64,000 nucleotides of DNA from Allodiplogaster sudhausi (taxonomy: Eukaryota > Nematoda > Chromadorea > Rhabditida > Diplogasteridae): NCBI GenBank assembly GCA_945643635.1, contig CALZFC010000026.1, forward strand, positions 1,749,501 through 1,813,500. The letters run 5' to 3'. The notes below the pieces were generated by a model. It made no database searches, was not told where the DNA came from, and was given only the letters and a program-made list of their open reading frames with translations. The position numbers and the translations under genes were made by a program. This document shows, piece by piece, positions 24,324-35,734 of the stretch (the first letter of the stretch is position 1; every line of letters begins with the position of its first letter).

Positions 24324-25642
24324 ATCGATTTCGTGTTCTCTACTCCCTACTATTACTCTCCATTCACGCATGCTATGGCCTTTCTTTTGCTCTTTTCCTG
24401 CTCTCACTCTCACTCTCTGTCTCTCTTTCCGTGTCTCATGCTCTCTCTCTCTCTCTCTCTCTCTCGTCTCCTTTCCCGTATGCCGCGTTGCTAGTCTGTA
24501 TTCTGTAAAACGCTGAGTCTTCCCTCCCCACGTATTTGCCCATGCGCATTCGAATGTTTTGGACGTTTTTTTTGTTATTTCTCTCTCTCTCTCTTTCTTT
24601 CTCCCGTACTTCTTCAACATCTTATATCATCTGCAAATGTTTTGCAAAGGCTTGGCATATTTGTGCCCGGATGAATCTTTTTATTTCTCTGAGTATTTAT
24701 ATAGAAGTGATATCATTCGTTGTTGTTTATGTGTGGAATATGCTCCTATTTGCAGACTGAACCATGCAAGTTCACGATCCAGCACAGGGCGATTCTGGCT
24801 GCGGCCGGCCAGCACAAGAACAGCGGCTGCGGTCGCTGCCACAAGACGGTCTTCGAGGCTGAGAAGGTGCTCGCGGCCGGCCAGGTTAGCAGCCATCGAT
24901 CCACCCTCCTCTTCAAACGCACATTTCTCAATGTCATACAAAAGTGTTTTTTTTATATCTAATGTACTGATTGGAGAAAACATGTGTGTAGATATGGCAA
25001 TGAACGAAACGTGATTGCTGGCAGTATTTTATACTGTATGTACATATTTAAGATATGGCACAAAGGCGCGTGCTTCACTTGCTTGACATGCAACAAGCGT
25101 CTGGAGTCGCGCACTCTCTGCGAGAGAGATGGCTCGCTCTACTGCAACAGTCAGCAGCCATTCAACCACTTTCTTGTCCATTCTTGCAAATAACATTCTG
25201 ACTTTTTTTTCTACAATTTCATTCACTTTTATCAGAGACGTCATTTTGATATATGCAACCACCCTTTTGCATTGTCGAAGAGTTGACGTTGAAGTCGGTT
25301 GATCACAGTAGTCTTATTTTCATGTTCTCACATACGCCATTTCTAGCAATTCTCAAATTCATTTTCGCGCTTTGTCCCGCTTTCTCTTACTCCTCTCACT
25401 GTCTCCCTGTCTAGCTCACCCTCTCTCTCCCCACTCTCTCTCCCTCCATCTCTCTCTCTCCCTCCACCTCTCTCTCTCTATCTCAGACTCTGTATCTTTC
25501 TCTCTCTTTCTCTGCCTCTCTCTCTCTGCTCCTCTCTGCACTTGTGCTGATGGCATTCGTTGCAGCCTGCTACGCCAAGTCGTTCGGCCCCAAGGGATAC
25601 GGCCACGGAGTGGGCGCCGGCATTCTTCAGCTGCACCAGTGA
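22235..25642 (+). CDS. Two-LIM-domain muscle protein (MLP/CRP family)
   Basis: Nine exons, 268 codons: 22235-22328, 22553-22611, 23239-23382, 23576-23671, 23800-23839, 23949-24019, 24756-24884, 25053-25149, 25566-25642. LIM1 opens at residue 4 (CGRCYQPVYFAEA...WHRACFVCSNPACGRML) and closes with PYCTYCYKSLFGPKGVGYG. LIM2 opens near residue 193 (CGRCHKTVFEAEKVL...WHKGACFTCLTCNKRL) and closes TCYAKSFGPKGYGHGVGAG. The Cys/His spacing and the FGPKGYG tail after each LIM are hallmarks of muscle LIM / cysteine-rich proteins, which link actin filaments, alpha-actinin and Z-disc-like structures. A linker of about 100 residues between LIMs is Ser/Asn-rich. The exon 6 donor (24020, GTTTCG) is weak and was chosen to keep phase. 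The start is the in-frame ATG just before the first LIM Cys; family members usually have a few more residues, so a 5' exon is possible. Confidence 0.9.
22612..22885. repeat. (CT)n microsatellite in the LIM gene intron 2
   Basis: CT array with regular TTTCTCTCTCTCTGTCTC higher-order units starting immediately after the exon donor at 22612. The sequence thus runs straight from a splice donor into a microsatellite. Confidence 0.9.
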
Positions 25643-26046
25643 ACCGCGCTGCCACTTCCTGACAGACAAGAAGGACAAAAAGAAGTTGCTATAGCCATAT
25701 ATGCCCGGAGCACTCCCTCAATTGTATGTCCCCCGTTCGAGTTCTCCACAACCTTTGCCAGCTTTTTTTTTTTTTAATTTTTTTTTGCTGTGACCTCATA
25801 ATAGGCAAAAAGAAGAGTTTTTTTTTACAAAAGCACTTTTTACGTTGCCTGTCCGATTCTTTTTTTCATACATAGTATACCTGTCTAGTGCTACTTTTAG
25901 TATTAAATTCAAAGTGTACAGCTGATGTGTTTTAGCCAGTTTTGTTTTGGAAAATGGCATAATTCGTCATATCGTGTTGCATTCTCGTACTATTGTGTTC
26001 TAACTTCTGCTCCTCTAATGCACTAATAATGTTTTCTGTTCGTTTC

Positions 26047-26052
26047 AATAAA
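26047..26052 (+). terminator. Poly(A) signal AATAAA of the LIM gene
   Basis: AATAAA in TTTCAATAAAACTAAAG, about 405 bp after the LIM stop at 25642, at the end of an AT-rich untranslated stretch with poly-T runs. Confidence 0.7.
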
Positions 26053-26202
26053 ACTAAAGATGAATTTCACTTTGAATACGAGAGAAAACACTTTGTTTAC
26101 GACGACTCCCATACGAGTATCTTTATTCTGAACGGTGGAAAAAAATCGTGAATAATTCAACTCGTAAATATCGCGGAACATATAAAGCTTTAATGGGACA
26201 TC

Positions 26203-26862
26203 TTGATTGATTTTAGCTTTTATAAATTTAGAACGAAGCAATCGCCGACATTAGAGGATATTCATGTATTTGTAAGCGCTGAATTATTGTTCAAAGAAGT
26301 TGAGAATTTTGATCTAACAGAAAGCTCTAAATTAAATTATGGCGGAAAAATTTTGATATCCCTATTTAGGCCATTATCCTTCGGCAACCGACTAACAGCC
26401 TTGAGATCTCACAAACACGCGTTTGTGGAGATAAGGACAACTAAGGCGATCACCTAATTAGGAGATGAATTCCCCGTCAGTCCCTCCGTCATACAATATG
26501 GTTTACAAAGACATGAAATGTGTCAATGCTCGTCCTACTTCAGAAAGAATCGTCAGATAGCCGTTCCGGGCGGAACCGTGAGAATAGAAGAGGAAAAGGC
26601 AATTTTAATGAGTTTGACCGATTGTCATCCGTCCGGCTCCAGTGTTAGTAGTTAATTAATTATCTGATCTGCCAATACAAACCGTCTTTGCTCCGAACAA
26701 TAAGCACAAGATAATGACATTCTTTTTTTTCTGTTCTTTGTTAATTTAATTTTTTTTGCCATACTTTAGAAGATTGCAGGGAGCGGCTCCTCCTTTAGCA
26801 AGTCCAGAAGATCCGATGGTCGCCTCTCGGACGAGTACGGTAGAAATAAGTAAGCGTTCCTT
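26203..26862 (+). CDS. Exon-like sequence, frame not settled
   Basis: One plus-strand frame is open from 26203 to the TAA at 26653 except for a single TAA at 26455-26457, which lies next to acceptor-like AGs at 26460-26465. Its second half reads KNRQIAVPGGTVRIEEEKAI and then LTDCHPSGS; a GT donor after that Ser (phase 1) joins the acceptor at 26779 to give RSGSSFSKSRRSDGRLSDEY and a TAA stop near 26853. A rival reading starts at ATG 26466 (MNSPSVPPSYNMVYKDMK) and joins the same acceptor in another frame. The first half (26234-26454) contains a GTAAGC donor-like site at about 26272 and may be part intron. The minus strand is also open at 26023-26241. I do not recognise the product; it lies 150-800 bp beyond the LIM poly(A) site on the same strand. 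Confidence 0.35.
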
Positions 26863-27333
26863 ATTGGAATTGACAACAACAACGAAAAATATCTCTCGTG
26901 AATAAATGCAATGCAGTAATCATTTGTAGCTGAAGAGCTTTATAGCGCAAGACAGGTTTCGATGGGAGGACACCACCTGCAAAGTGCTTCACTGGTACTT
27001 AGCCTCTCTCCGGAAATCCAGATTGTCATCTCTGGCAGTAGCAGGAGTGATGGCTTCGAGATAGAGAGAAAAATGGGAGAGAGAGAGAAAGAAAGAAAGA
27101 AAGATAGGAAGAGTTTGAGGCAGAGTCATTGTAGGTGAAAAAAAAATATATGGAAGTAGTTAGTATTCAGAGTTAGTCTCTTCCTATGGCGCAATAGGGG
27201 AGAGTGCGAAAGAGAAAAGAGAGCGTGTGTGAGAGAGAGAGAAAGAGTGAGAGAGAGAGAGCGACAGAGAGAGAGAGAGAGAGATCGACAGAGAGAGAGA
27301 CCGAGTTCATATTAGTAATATATGGTGTGTCGA

Positions 27334-27519
27334 TCATTCTTGCTCTCTAAAGAGATTTTGTACACTCTTGTCTGCTGCATAGATTTGCCAGTTCTCTCTA
27401 TCTTTCTGGTCTGGCAAATAACTCAGTACTGATTTGTCGAGCAACACGACTGGCCGCATCAATATCGCGCACGTGTGTATACGAAGAAACCGCTCTCTTT
27501 TTTTCCTTTCCATCTTCAC
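27334..27519 (-). CDS. Small open reading frame (61 codons), unidentified
   Basis: An ATG-started frame free of repeat bias: MKMERKKRERFLRIHTCAIL at the start, then hydrophilic sequence ending KSVQNLFREQE. It is flanked on both sides by CT/GA microsatellites. No family, signal peptide or partner exon recognised; it could be a terminal exon or chance. Confidence 0.25.
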   Translation of the reverse strand: MKMERKKRERFLRIHTCAILMRPVVLLDKSVLSYLPDQKDRENWQIYAADKSVQNLFREQE

Positions 27520-28016
27520 TCTCGCATATTATCTCTCTCCCTCTCTCTCACACCCTCTTTCTCCCACCCTCTCTCTCTCTCTCGTCCTCTTCTCTCTCTC
27601 TCTATCTTCCCCCCTCTCTCTTCCCTTTCCTATCTGTTTTTTCTCTATTTCTCAGCTGCTATCTTTTCAATATCTCTGCCTACCATCTCAAACTTGAGCA
27701 CTCTCTCAGTGTCAGTGGTAGATTGAGATGAGTGAACAGATGAATCCTTTATCGGGTGGTCTTTCCTGTTCTTTCTCTTCCCTCTCTGCCCCGATCGAGT
27801 ATGCGCGGTGTGCCGTGTGCATCATTCGTTTGATCTGACTCTGCTTACCTCTAGGCTGACCTCAATCTGCCTCCTCCTCCTCTTCTCTCTCTCTCTCGCG
27901 CTCTCTCTCTCTCTCTCTCTCGCTCTCTCTCTCTCTCCTTCAATCTCTCTCTCTCTCACTCCCTTCCTCTCTCTCACTCCCTTCCTCTCTCTCTCTCTCT
28001 CTTTCTCTTCTCTCTC

Positions 28017-28017
28017 T

Positions 28018-28093
<76 letters not shown>
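28017..28093. repeat. (CTTT)n tetranucleotide array
   Basis: About 19 perfect TTTC repeats embedded in a longer (CT)n array (27885-28140). Confidence 0.95.
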
Positions 28094-28096
<3 letters not shown>

Positions 28097-28771
28097 CTCT
28101 CTCTCTCTCTCTCTCTCCCTCTCTCTCTCTCCCTCTCTCTAGATCAACTTTCCGACCTCGCCCTCTTGTAACCCATCCTAGTCCCCTTCTCGCGGCTTGC
28201 CCTCACCACCCTGAGCACATTCTCGTGGAATCTTTCCAATGTCTCCTTTCTTGCCTTGCTTCCCAGCCAGACTCTTGAACGCGTCTCTTTTCACAGTGAC
28301 TGAATTGTCAAATTGCCCCTAGCCACAGAGTGACTCATGTCCTTGTGCACCCCTTTGCCTTGTGTGTGTGTTTGTTTGTTCCGGCTGCCCTTTCTTTCAT
28401 TCCTTTTTTTTCTTCTTCTTCTTCTTCTTTTATTTGTCCGATGACTCGGAACTTTCTCCTGAATGGCCACCAATTAATAGCTCTTTCTTTGAACAGCAAC
28501 ACGCAGCTGCTTTCCATTCTATTGCAAATTGAATTTCAACTTCTTCTTTTTTCTACTCTCACTTATATTGAAGCGGCTTATTGTTAGAGCGAGAGTATTG
28601 TAATGCGGTCTCGTGTAGATAGTCGTGCGAGAGTCGTTTCCTATGTGTTTTCATTCGATGCTGCTGATGGCATGAGAGAGGGAAAATGATGAGACTAGGA
28701 CAGACAGTCAGATGATGTGCTGGTATGATTGAGTTAGTGAGAACGTTTATTATCAGCGAGCTGGGTAGTAA

Positions 28772-28805
<34 letters not shown>

Positions 28806-28873
28806 ATGACATTCAGATAGGGTGCGTGAGTGGAGAGCAGCTGGCCCACCCCCGCCTTGTGTAGGTGGAATCT

Positions 28874-28912
<39 letters not shown>

Positions 28913-30517
28913 TCTCTCTCATATCTTTTCTCTCATCTCTTTTCTCTCTGCCCACTATCTCGTGTTCGTCTCTTCCCCTACTAACAACCCACTTTTCTCT
29001 ACCACGATGAAGAACACAGAAAAAACGAATCCAAAAAGAAAACCTATTTACTGCCCGCGGCGACCAATTAGAAAAATAATTTGCATAATGCAATTTTAGG
29101 GACCACATCAGCCGGATCTGAAAGTGCACGAGAATGACAGCGCTGAATTTCTCATGGAAGCTTTTGATATCTTATTTCTGTCCCTTTCTTGTGCTCTCGC
29201 TATGCCTCAAAGATAGTGTGACTGAGAAGTGATCTCTCTCTAGCTATTTTTCAAGACAATGGATATGGCTGCCGGAGTGGCTATCGCTGACCAGTGAAAG
29301 GGATCAGGATGGGTTGATGCGAATGAGAGGGATAAGAAGCTTCTTCTTGTTTCTCTCTCTTTTTTTCTCTCTCTCTTCTCTCTCCCTCTCTCTCTCAATT
29401 GCTCTCTCTCTCTCTCACTCTCTCTCTCTCACTCTCTCTCTCTCTTTCTATCTGCCTGTTGCTGCTTTGCAGCAGAGTCAGCACGGAAGACGTGCCGGAG
29501 GCAGCTGCTCTCCACGGCCGCGCCTGTTGCTATAATTTGCCCGTCTCCGAGTGAGTGGGCGATCGGACGAGGCGGAGGAGGGTGCGAGAGAAAGAGAGGG
29601 AGTGGGAGATGGAAGTGCCTCAGGCATCCAGGCTCCTCGGCCGCCTGCTTGCCAGGTAGAAAGAGAGAGAGAGATGGAGAGAGAATGAGCAAAGGAAGAG
29701 AAAGAGAGAAACAGATAAAGAAAAAAAGAGAGACACTCCTTCACACGCTGTAACGTACCAGAGCTGCCAATGAGCCGGCGGCTGCAGATGGAACAGAATG
29801 AGACAAGAGAAGGAAGCAGAGAAAAAGAGAAAGATCTCTTCACTTCACATCTTTATCGGCTCTATCACTAGCAGCTTATCTCTAAGTGCCTTTTCCATTC
29901 TTACTCTCGCTATTTTCACTTCAAGAGAAGGCGATGGACACGGTTGTCCGGTGTAGAGTAAGCCTCTTTGTTTCTTGCCAGGCAAAGGGCGTGGAAAGGT
30001 GGACGGAAGAGAAAGCGACGATTTGGAGAATGAGTAGAGAGGTTGAGAGAGGGAGGGAGGAAGAGAGAGAGAGAGAGAGAGACAGAGAGAGAAGGGGAGG
30101 AAGAGAGAGAGGGGTGGGAGGAAGAGGGAAAGAGAGAGAGAGAAAGAAAGAGGGGGAGGAAGAGAGAGAGAGAGGGAGGGAGGAAGAGAGAGAGAGATTA
30201 GTCTCCAGAGGAGGCTGCAGTCCTCGCTCGGTCGGGTGTCCATTCCAGAAGTGGCGTCGGTCGGTGGCTGCGTCTGGTGTATCTGGAGATGCTCGATCTA
30301 GAGAAGCCCTTCTTTTGGTGTGCATTCCATACCTGGTCATTGAATGGCTCAGGCTGACTGGCTGCCGCCCTCCACAAGTGCCCTCTGCCTTCTCCGCCCT
30401 TCAATGTTTGCATACTCCTTCTTCTTTCTTAGACTCTGCCGTCCGTCGCCTATCCGATACTTCTTGGTTGACAAGCCTGTTTCCCACTCTCTTTTCTTCT
30501 TTATTCCTTTTTGCTTC

Positions 30518-30556
<39 letters not shown>

Positions 30557-31382
30557 GCTCTCTCTCTCTATCTCTCGTTCACAGAATCCGTTCACCTCCT
30601 TCTGCTTCTGTTTCTACTTGCCATTGCTCACTGATGCTAGCCAGATGTTCCCTCGGCCAAAGTCACGTCTCGATGCTGTCAGAAACCGGCAGAAAGTGTG
30701 CATCTGAATGAGAGAGAGAGACGAGATTAGAGGGAGAAAGAGGGAAAGAATAAGTAGTCTGAGCATGCCGGCAGTTCGCATGTTCATCAAAGCCATCCCG
30801 TAGAACACCACTTGATATCCCATCGAGTGTATGAGAGAGAGAGCGAGCGAGAGAGAGAGAGAAATAGGTGAGAGAGTGGAGAGGGAGAGAGAGAGAGAAA
30901 AAAAGGTGAGAGAGTGGAGAGGGAGAGAGAGAGGAATAGGTGAGAGAGTGGAGAGGGAGAGAGAAGGATATATGGGACGGATGTGCGGGATGTCTTGATG
31001 GCGATTCAGTTCTTCTCGGCCGCCTGATCAGACTTCTTCTTACATCTTGAATCGCCTCCCGGCGTGACTGAGTCCGCGTTCATCAAGAACTATCCCATTT
31101 CATACGTTGTGCACCGATTGTTTGCAGCCTATATCATTCATTCGTGCTCAAGTCGAATAGACATGCCATTTTAGCCCAAAGTAACCTCTTTCACCTTACT
31201 TGCCCACTTGCGTCACTGCACCACGTTTGCAGCTCCTTTCCAAGAAATGTATCATGGCCAAAAGTCAAATTCCACGAAGGTACACGTCTAGCTGCAAACA
31301 TTCTTATATATGCCTTACTTTTTTTCAGAACTGCTTGCCATCTCTTGTTCACTTTATATTCATGTGTCCAAAGTATTTGTAT

Positions 31383-31679
31383 CTAAAAGTATTTGAACAA
31401 TCTCCGAATGTCATTCTCGTACTGTTTCCTTAATGTCTTCTCTTTCTTCTTCTTTCCTTCTCCTGACCAACCCTCTAACCTCTCATCTCGCTTCGATCCT
31501 TCTCCACCTTCGTCTTCAGGCAAACATTTGCGGCTGTGCAAGGTGAAAGGGTAAGTGAGAGGATGAGGGAGATGAAGACGAGAGAGCATGCGAGACGAGG
31601 ACAGACGAGAGAGATAGAGAAAGGAAGAAAGTGAAGAGAGAAATGAGAAGCAACAGCAAAAGCTGGAAGCTACCTTCAT
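31383..31679 (-). CDS. Possible small secreted-peptide precursor
   Basis: A 98-codon frame starting 12 bp after a CAG acceptor-like site. It opens with a hydrophobic stretch (MKVASSFCCCFSFLSSLSSF) that could be a signal peptide, then turns charged with KKKK and ends LRKQYENDIRRLFKYF before TAG. The hydrophobic start may be an accident of CT-rich sequence, and the plus strand has a good acceptor inside the frame at 31517-31518 (micro-exon ANICGCA). Low confidence. Confidence 0.22.
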   Translation of the reverse strand: MKVASSFCCCFSFLSSLSSFLYLSRLSSSRMLSRLHLPHPLTYPFTLHSRKCLPEDEGGEGSKRDERLEGWSGEGKKKKEKTLRKQYENDIRRLFKYF

Positions 31680-31845
31680 AGCCTAGTCGTTGTCTGCAAG
31701 AACATCTTCATGAAGGGCGATAGAGAGACAGTGAGAGAGAGAGAGACAGAAAAAGAGAGAAAGTGCATCATCATCTCTCCCCACCTCCCTCTCTCTCTCT
31801 TTCTCTCTCTTTCCCTCAGTCCTTTTCTCTCTCCCCGTCTCTCTC

Positions 31846-31886
<41 letters not shown>

Positions 31887-34271
31887 ACTCATCCGTCATC
31901 CACTCTCCAATTCCCACACCCCCTACTGCTTCTCCTTTTTGCCGTAAGTGAAGAGTTGAGTAGGCGAGAGCAATTGTTGCATATTACCCTTCTGTAAGTG
32001 ATTCGAGTAGCCCAAGGACTCTCCAGACTTGCCTGGCCAAGCATGGCGTGGTCTCTATCCGTCTATTACTTCATTCCACTCACTCACTCGCCTCTCGATC
32101 GGGCTGCTTTCTGTTCTCCTTTCTCTCTCTCTCTCTCTCGCTCTCTCTCTCTCTCTTTGTCTCTCTCTATCTCTCTGTCTCTCTCTCTTGTCTCTCTGTC
32201 TCTCTCTGTCTCTCTCTCTCTCGGTCTCTCTCTCTCTCTCTCTGTCTTTCTACTTCTCTCTCTCTCACTAACTCACGCTCTCTAACTCTGTTCACATCTA
32301 GCTGTTTCCTCCTTTCAAGTCATTCTATCTCGCCAAGCCTCGTTACCAGTTCGAAATGTTTCTCTTTGTCGGTGTCGCACTCGTTTTCTCTCTCTGTCTC
32401 TCTCTGTCTCTCTCCCTCTCTCTCTCTCTCTGCTTTTGTTGCGGTAACGGGCCGATTGAATAGCAGCAGCCGAATCACCTTCTTCGTGCATTCATCATTG
32501 ATGCTTCGTCAAGTGTGGTAATTCCACTTTCCCCGATTCACTCTTTCTCCCCTTGAATCCCCACGCCCTTCGCCTACCCACACGCGAACTTGCATTAGAG
32601 AGAAAACAATCATCTTTTCGAGAAGGTTGAATGAAAAGTGCTCAGCAAGAGAGATTGTTTACGCCCTCAGGACAAGGCGGAGGGCCAGAGAGAGAGAGTG
32701 TGTGAGAGAGAGAGAGAGTGATAGGAAGAGAGGATGATAGAGAGAGGATGATAGAGAGAGAGTGATAGAGAGAGAGAGGATGATCGAGAGAGAGGATGAT
32801 AGAGATAGAGTAATAGAGAGGCAATGATAGAAAGAGAAAGAGAGAGTGAATGTTGGAGGATGTCGATAGCCCGAGCATGATATATATTGAAGACGTGCTC
32901 TCTGCCATCCGTAACGGTGGGAGGAGAGGAGAAAAGGAAGGAGGGGGAGGAAGGGGGAAAAGAGATCAGCCAAGCGAGAGATGGATGCATACCTGCCAGG
33001 CCTTTCTGCAGCAACAGTTGGCGCTTGCCAAGGATCTCCGCAGCCGCCCTACACTCGCCTCTTCTGTAAGCCCCCCGAGGCGAGCTATGGCAGGGATAGC
33101 GTGGAGCTTGAGTTTAGCCACTTCTGGAGCAGAGAGAGTGGGTAGAGAGAAAATAGAGAGAGAGGGAGTCAGAGAGCGAGAGAGAGAAAATAGAGAGAAA
33201 AGAGAGAGTGAGGAAAAAAGAGAGAGAGAAAAGATAGAGAGGGAGAAAGAGAGAGAAAACAGCGAGAAAGAGAGAGAAATAGAGATAAAAAGTGACTGGA
33301 GCAGAATTTCTCTACTTGTTGCACCGTATCTATTGGCACCACGACAGGTGTGCCAGCTCTAACCTCTCCATTTTTTCCTCGCATTTTGTGCTTTACAGCG
33401 TGTGCAAATTAAGAAGCATAAGAAGTACATTTATAGACAAGCTTGTTACATATATTAATTGTCTACACATGAAATTCAAGCAAGATCTTTTCACATCATT
33501 AGCAGAAATTTCTGATGGCGATTTTAGGATATTAAAAATAATTTTTATTCGTATATTATCGGTGTAATTGAACGCTCATTCCTTTCCATGTTCTAGACAA
33601 TCGAAATGCTTTATCTCATCATCATTTTTATTATGTATCCAATTCAACTCTCTATCTCTCTCTTTCCCTCGTTATTTCTCTTTCTCTCCCTTTCTCTCTC
33701 TCCCTCTCTCTCTCCGCCCTTGATTATCTCTCCAATAATTGTCATTCCTCATTATCCTCCGCCTTCATCGCACTCCCTCACGGTACACACAGTCACTGAC
33801 AAGCGCAAAGTAACGAACTAAATCGTAGAAAAAAACGCGGCGCCACCGTTCAAGTGTATATCCGCTTGAACTGTAGACATTCTCTCTCTATCTATCTCTC
33901 TCTCTCTCTCTCTCTCGTTCTCTTTACCTCTCTAACTCTCTCTCTCTCTTTCTCTCTCTCTCCCTCTCTCTCTCTCTCTTTCTTTCTCTCTTTCTCTCTC
34001 TCTCGCAACTGTCTGTCAGTCAGGGTAAGCGCGCCCACACGCTCTCATGATGCCACTGTCGTTTCGCGTTGACATGCTTCTTTCTCTCTGCCAATACGCG
34101 GAGAGAGAGAGAGATTCCCTGGCTGAGAGTTGTTTCCGTCGTTCCTCTAGTCGAAATATCAAGCATGTGTGTGTGTGAAGAAGATATTCTCTAGTCTTTT
34201 GGAGTTGCCACCACGGCTACGAATTTCGGTGTGTCTACAGTAAACCTTTATTTTTTTTAGAGCAGACGACC

Positions 34272-35162
34272 ATGTCTGGGGGTAAGGCGCCGCACTTTCC
34301 GCAGCAGCCAGTGGCTCGCCAGAACGACGATGGCTCCCTCGAGCTGGAGTGCTTCCTCGAGGCTGCGCCCATTCCTGACATCAAGTGGTTCTACGATACC
34401 GTATGTTCTTATTAATACTGTAATTCTTATAAAATACCGTATGTTCTTATTAATACCGTAGTTCTCATAAATACCGCATGTTCCTACTAATACCGTGGTT
34501 CTTATAACTACCGTATACCATTATTAATACCGTAGCTTATAAATCCATTTGCCCAAACCCTTTTTCTAATTTTTTCTCCTTTTTAACCTATACTATAACA
34601 ATCATCAAAATCTTGAGCATTTTAAGTCGAAAAATAGAAATCCCCTATGATTCAGACGGAGATCAAACAAGGCGGCCGCTTCTCATACAGATTGGACAAC
34701 AAGGGCAATGACTCCTTCTCTGCCGTCCTTCAGATCAAGGTTTTATTCATTTCTGCCTTATTTATGTAGCAATTTATTAATACCATTAAAAATAATAGAC
34801 TAAAAATAGCAATAGAAGTAGTATTCATGTGAAAATTCAATGTAGAAGTAGTCGATATTATTGATTGATTAGCGGAACGCTGCCACTGATCATTAGTCTG
34901 AAAAAAACTTCCATAATATGCTGGTTGGCAATGAGTTTCTGGCCAAGATTTGCGCCACTTACTGTGGCCGGAAATATCGACGTTACAAATTGAAGGAAGA
35001 CTTGGGTGGAATGTTGGCCATTCTTCACTCTTGTCTAGCTGTGCTTGGCCTCCCACTCAGAGAGAGCAGTTGGCGTGGTCATTACAACCTGGACAGAGGA
35101 GTAAGGCAGTGGGAGAGCTCAGTGAGGAGTCGCCACTTTGGCACTCTGCCAGCAGAGTGCAC

Positions 35163-35193
<31 letters not shown>

Positions 35194-35386
35194 ATGAGAG
35201 GGAGAGGGAGAGAGAGGAGAGAGAGAGAAAGCTAAGGAGATATTCGGAACTATTCAGCATGAGAGGGAAAATAAAAGAGTTGGGACGGATCAAAGAAAGG
35301 AGAGAGTGCCGAGCATATTCTCTGCCGCTACATCTCCAGTGGTCTCGACGGCCCAAGTCGCCACACTTGCTCTTCGATGTAGTATC

Positions 35387-35431
<45 letters not shown>

Positions 35432-35694
35432 ATTTATTTTCCTTGTAACTCTCCAGCAGTCATCTTCTCTATTTTCGGTCAATGTCTGAGAAATGTCTCT
35501 CTCTCTCTCTCTCTCTTTCACTGCCCTCCTTTATCTCTCTGCGGGAATTTACATATGAGTGTGGAAACCTGAGAGCTAGTGTCTCGGTCTAAGCGCTGGC
35601 CGGCGGGGCAGCAGCTATGATTTGACCATGCTAAGGAAGGAAGGAAGAAGAAGAGTGAAAGAGGGCCAGAAGATAAGGCAGGACGAGCAGATGC

Positions 35695-35734
<40 letters not shown>

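Larger units (their letters stand above)
27520..34271. other. Microsatellite desert with no confident gene
   Basis: Large (CT)n/(GA)n arrays include 27885-28140 (with a (CTTT)n core at 28017-28093), 28770-28805, 28878-28910, 29345-29450, 30045-30200, 30520-30575, 30835-30962, 31850-31885, 32120-32250, 32690-32850, 33140-33290 and 33890-34005. Between them lie unique stretches of 80-250 bp with partial exon character: 29101-29170 (acceptor TTTTAG, reading HQPDLKVHENDSAEFLMEAF), 32303-32390 (reading FPPFKSFYLAKPRYQFEMFL, membrane-like) and 33010-33063 (CAG acceptor, GTAAGC donor, reading QQLALAKDLRSRPTLASS). None can be joined to another with confidence. Confidence 0.55.

Noticed and set aside
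29886..30707. 273-codon plus-strand open frame
   Set aside because: Contains long Arg/Glu and Ser/Leu repeat segments; unique parts are open in several frames on both strands, with no splice partners.
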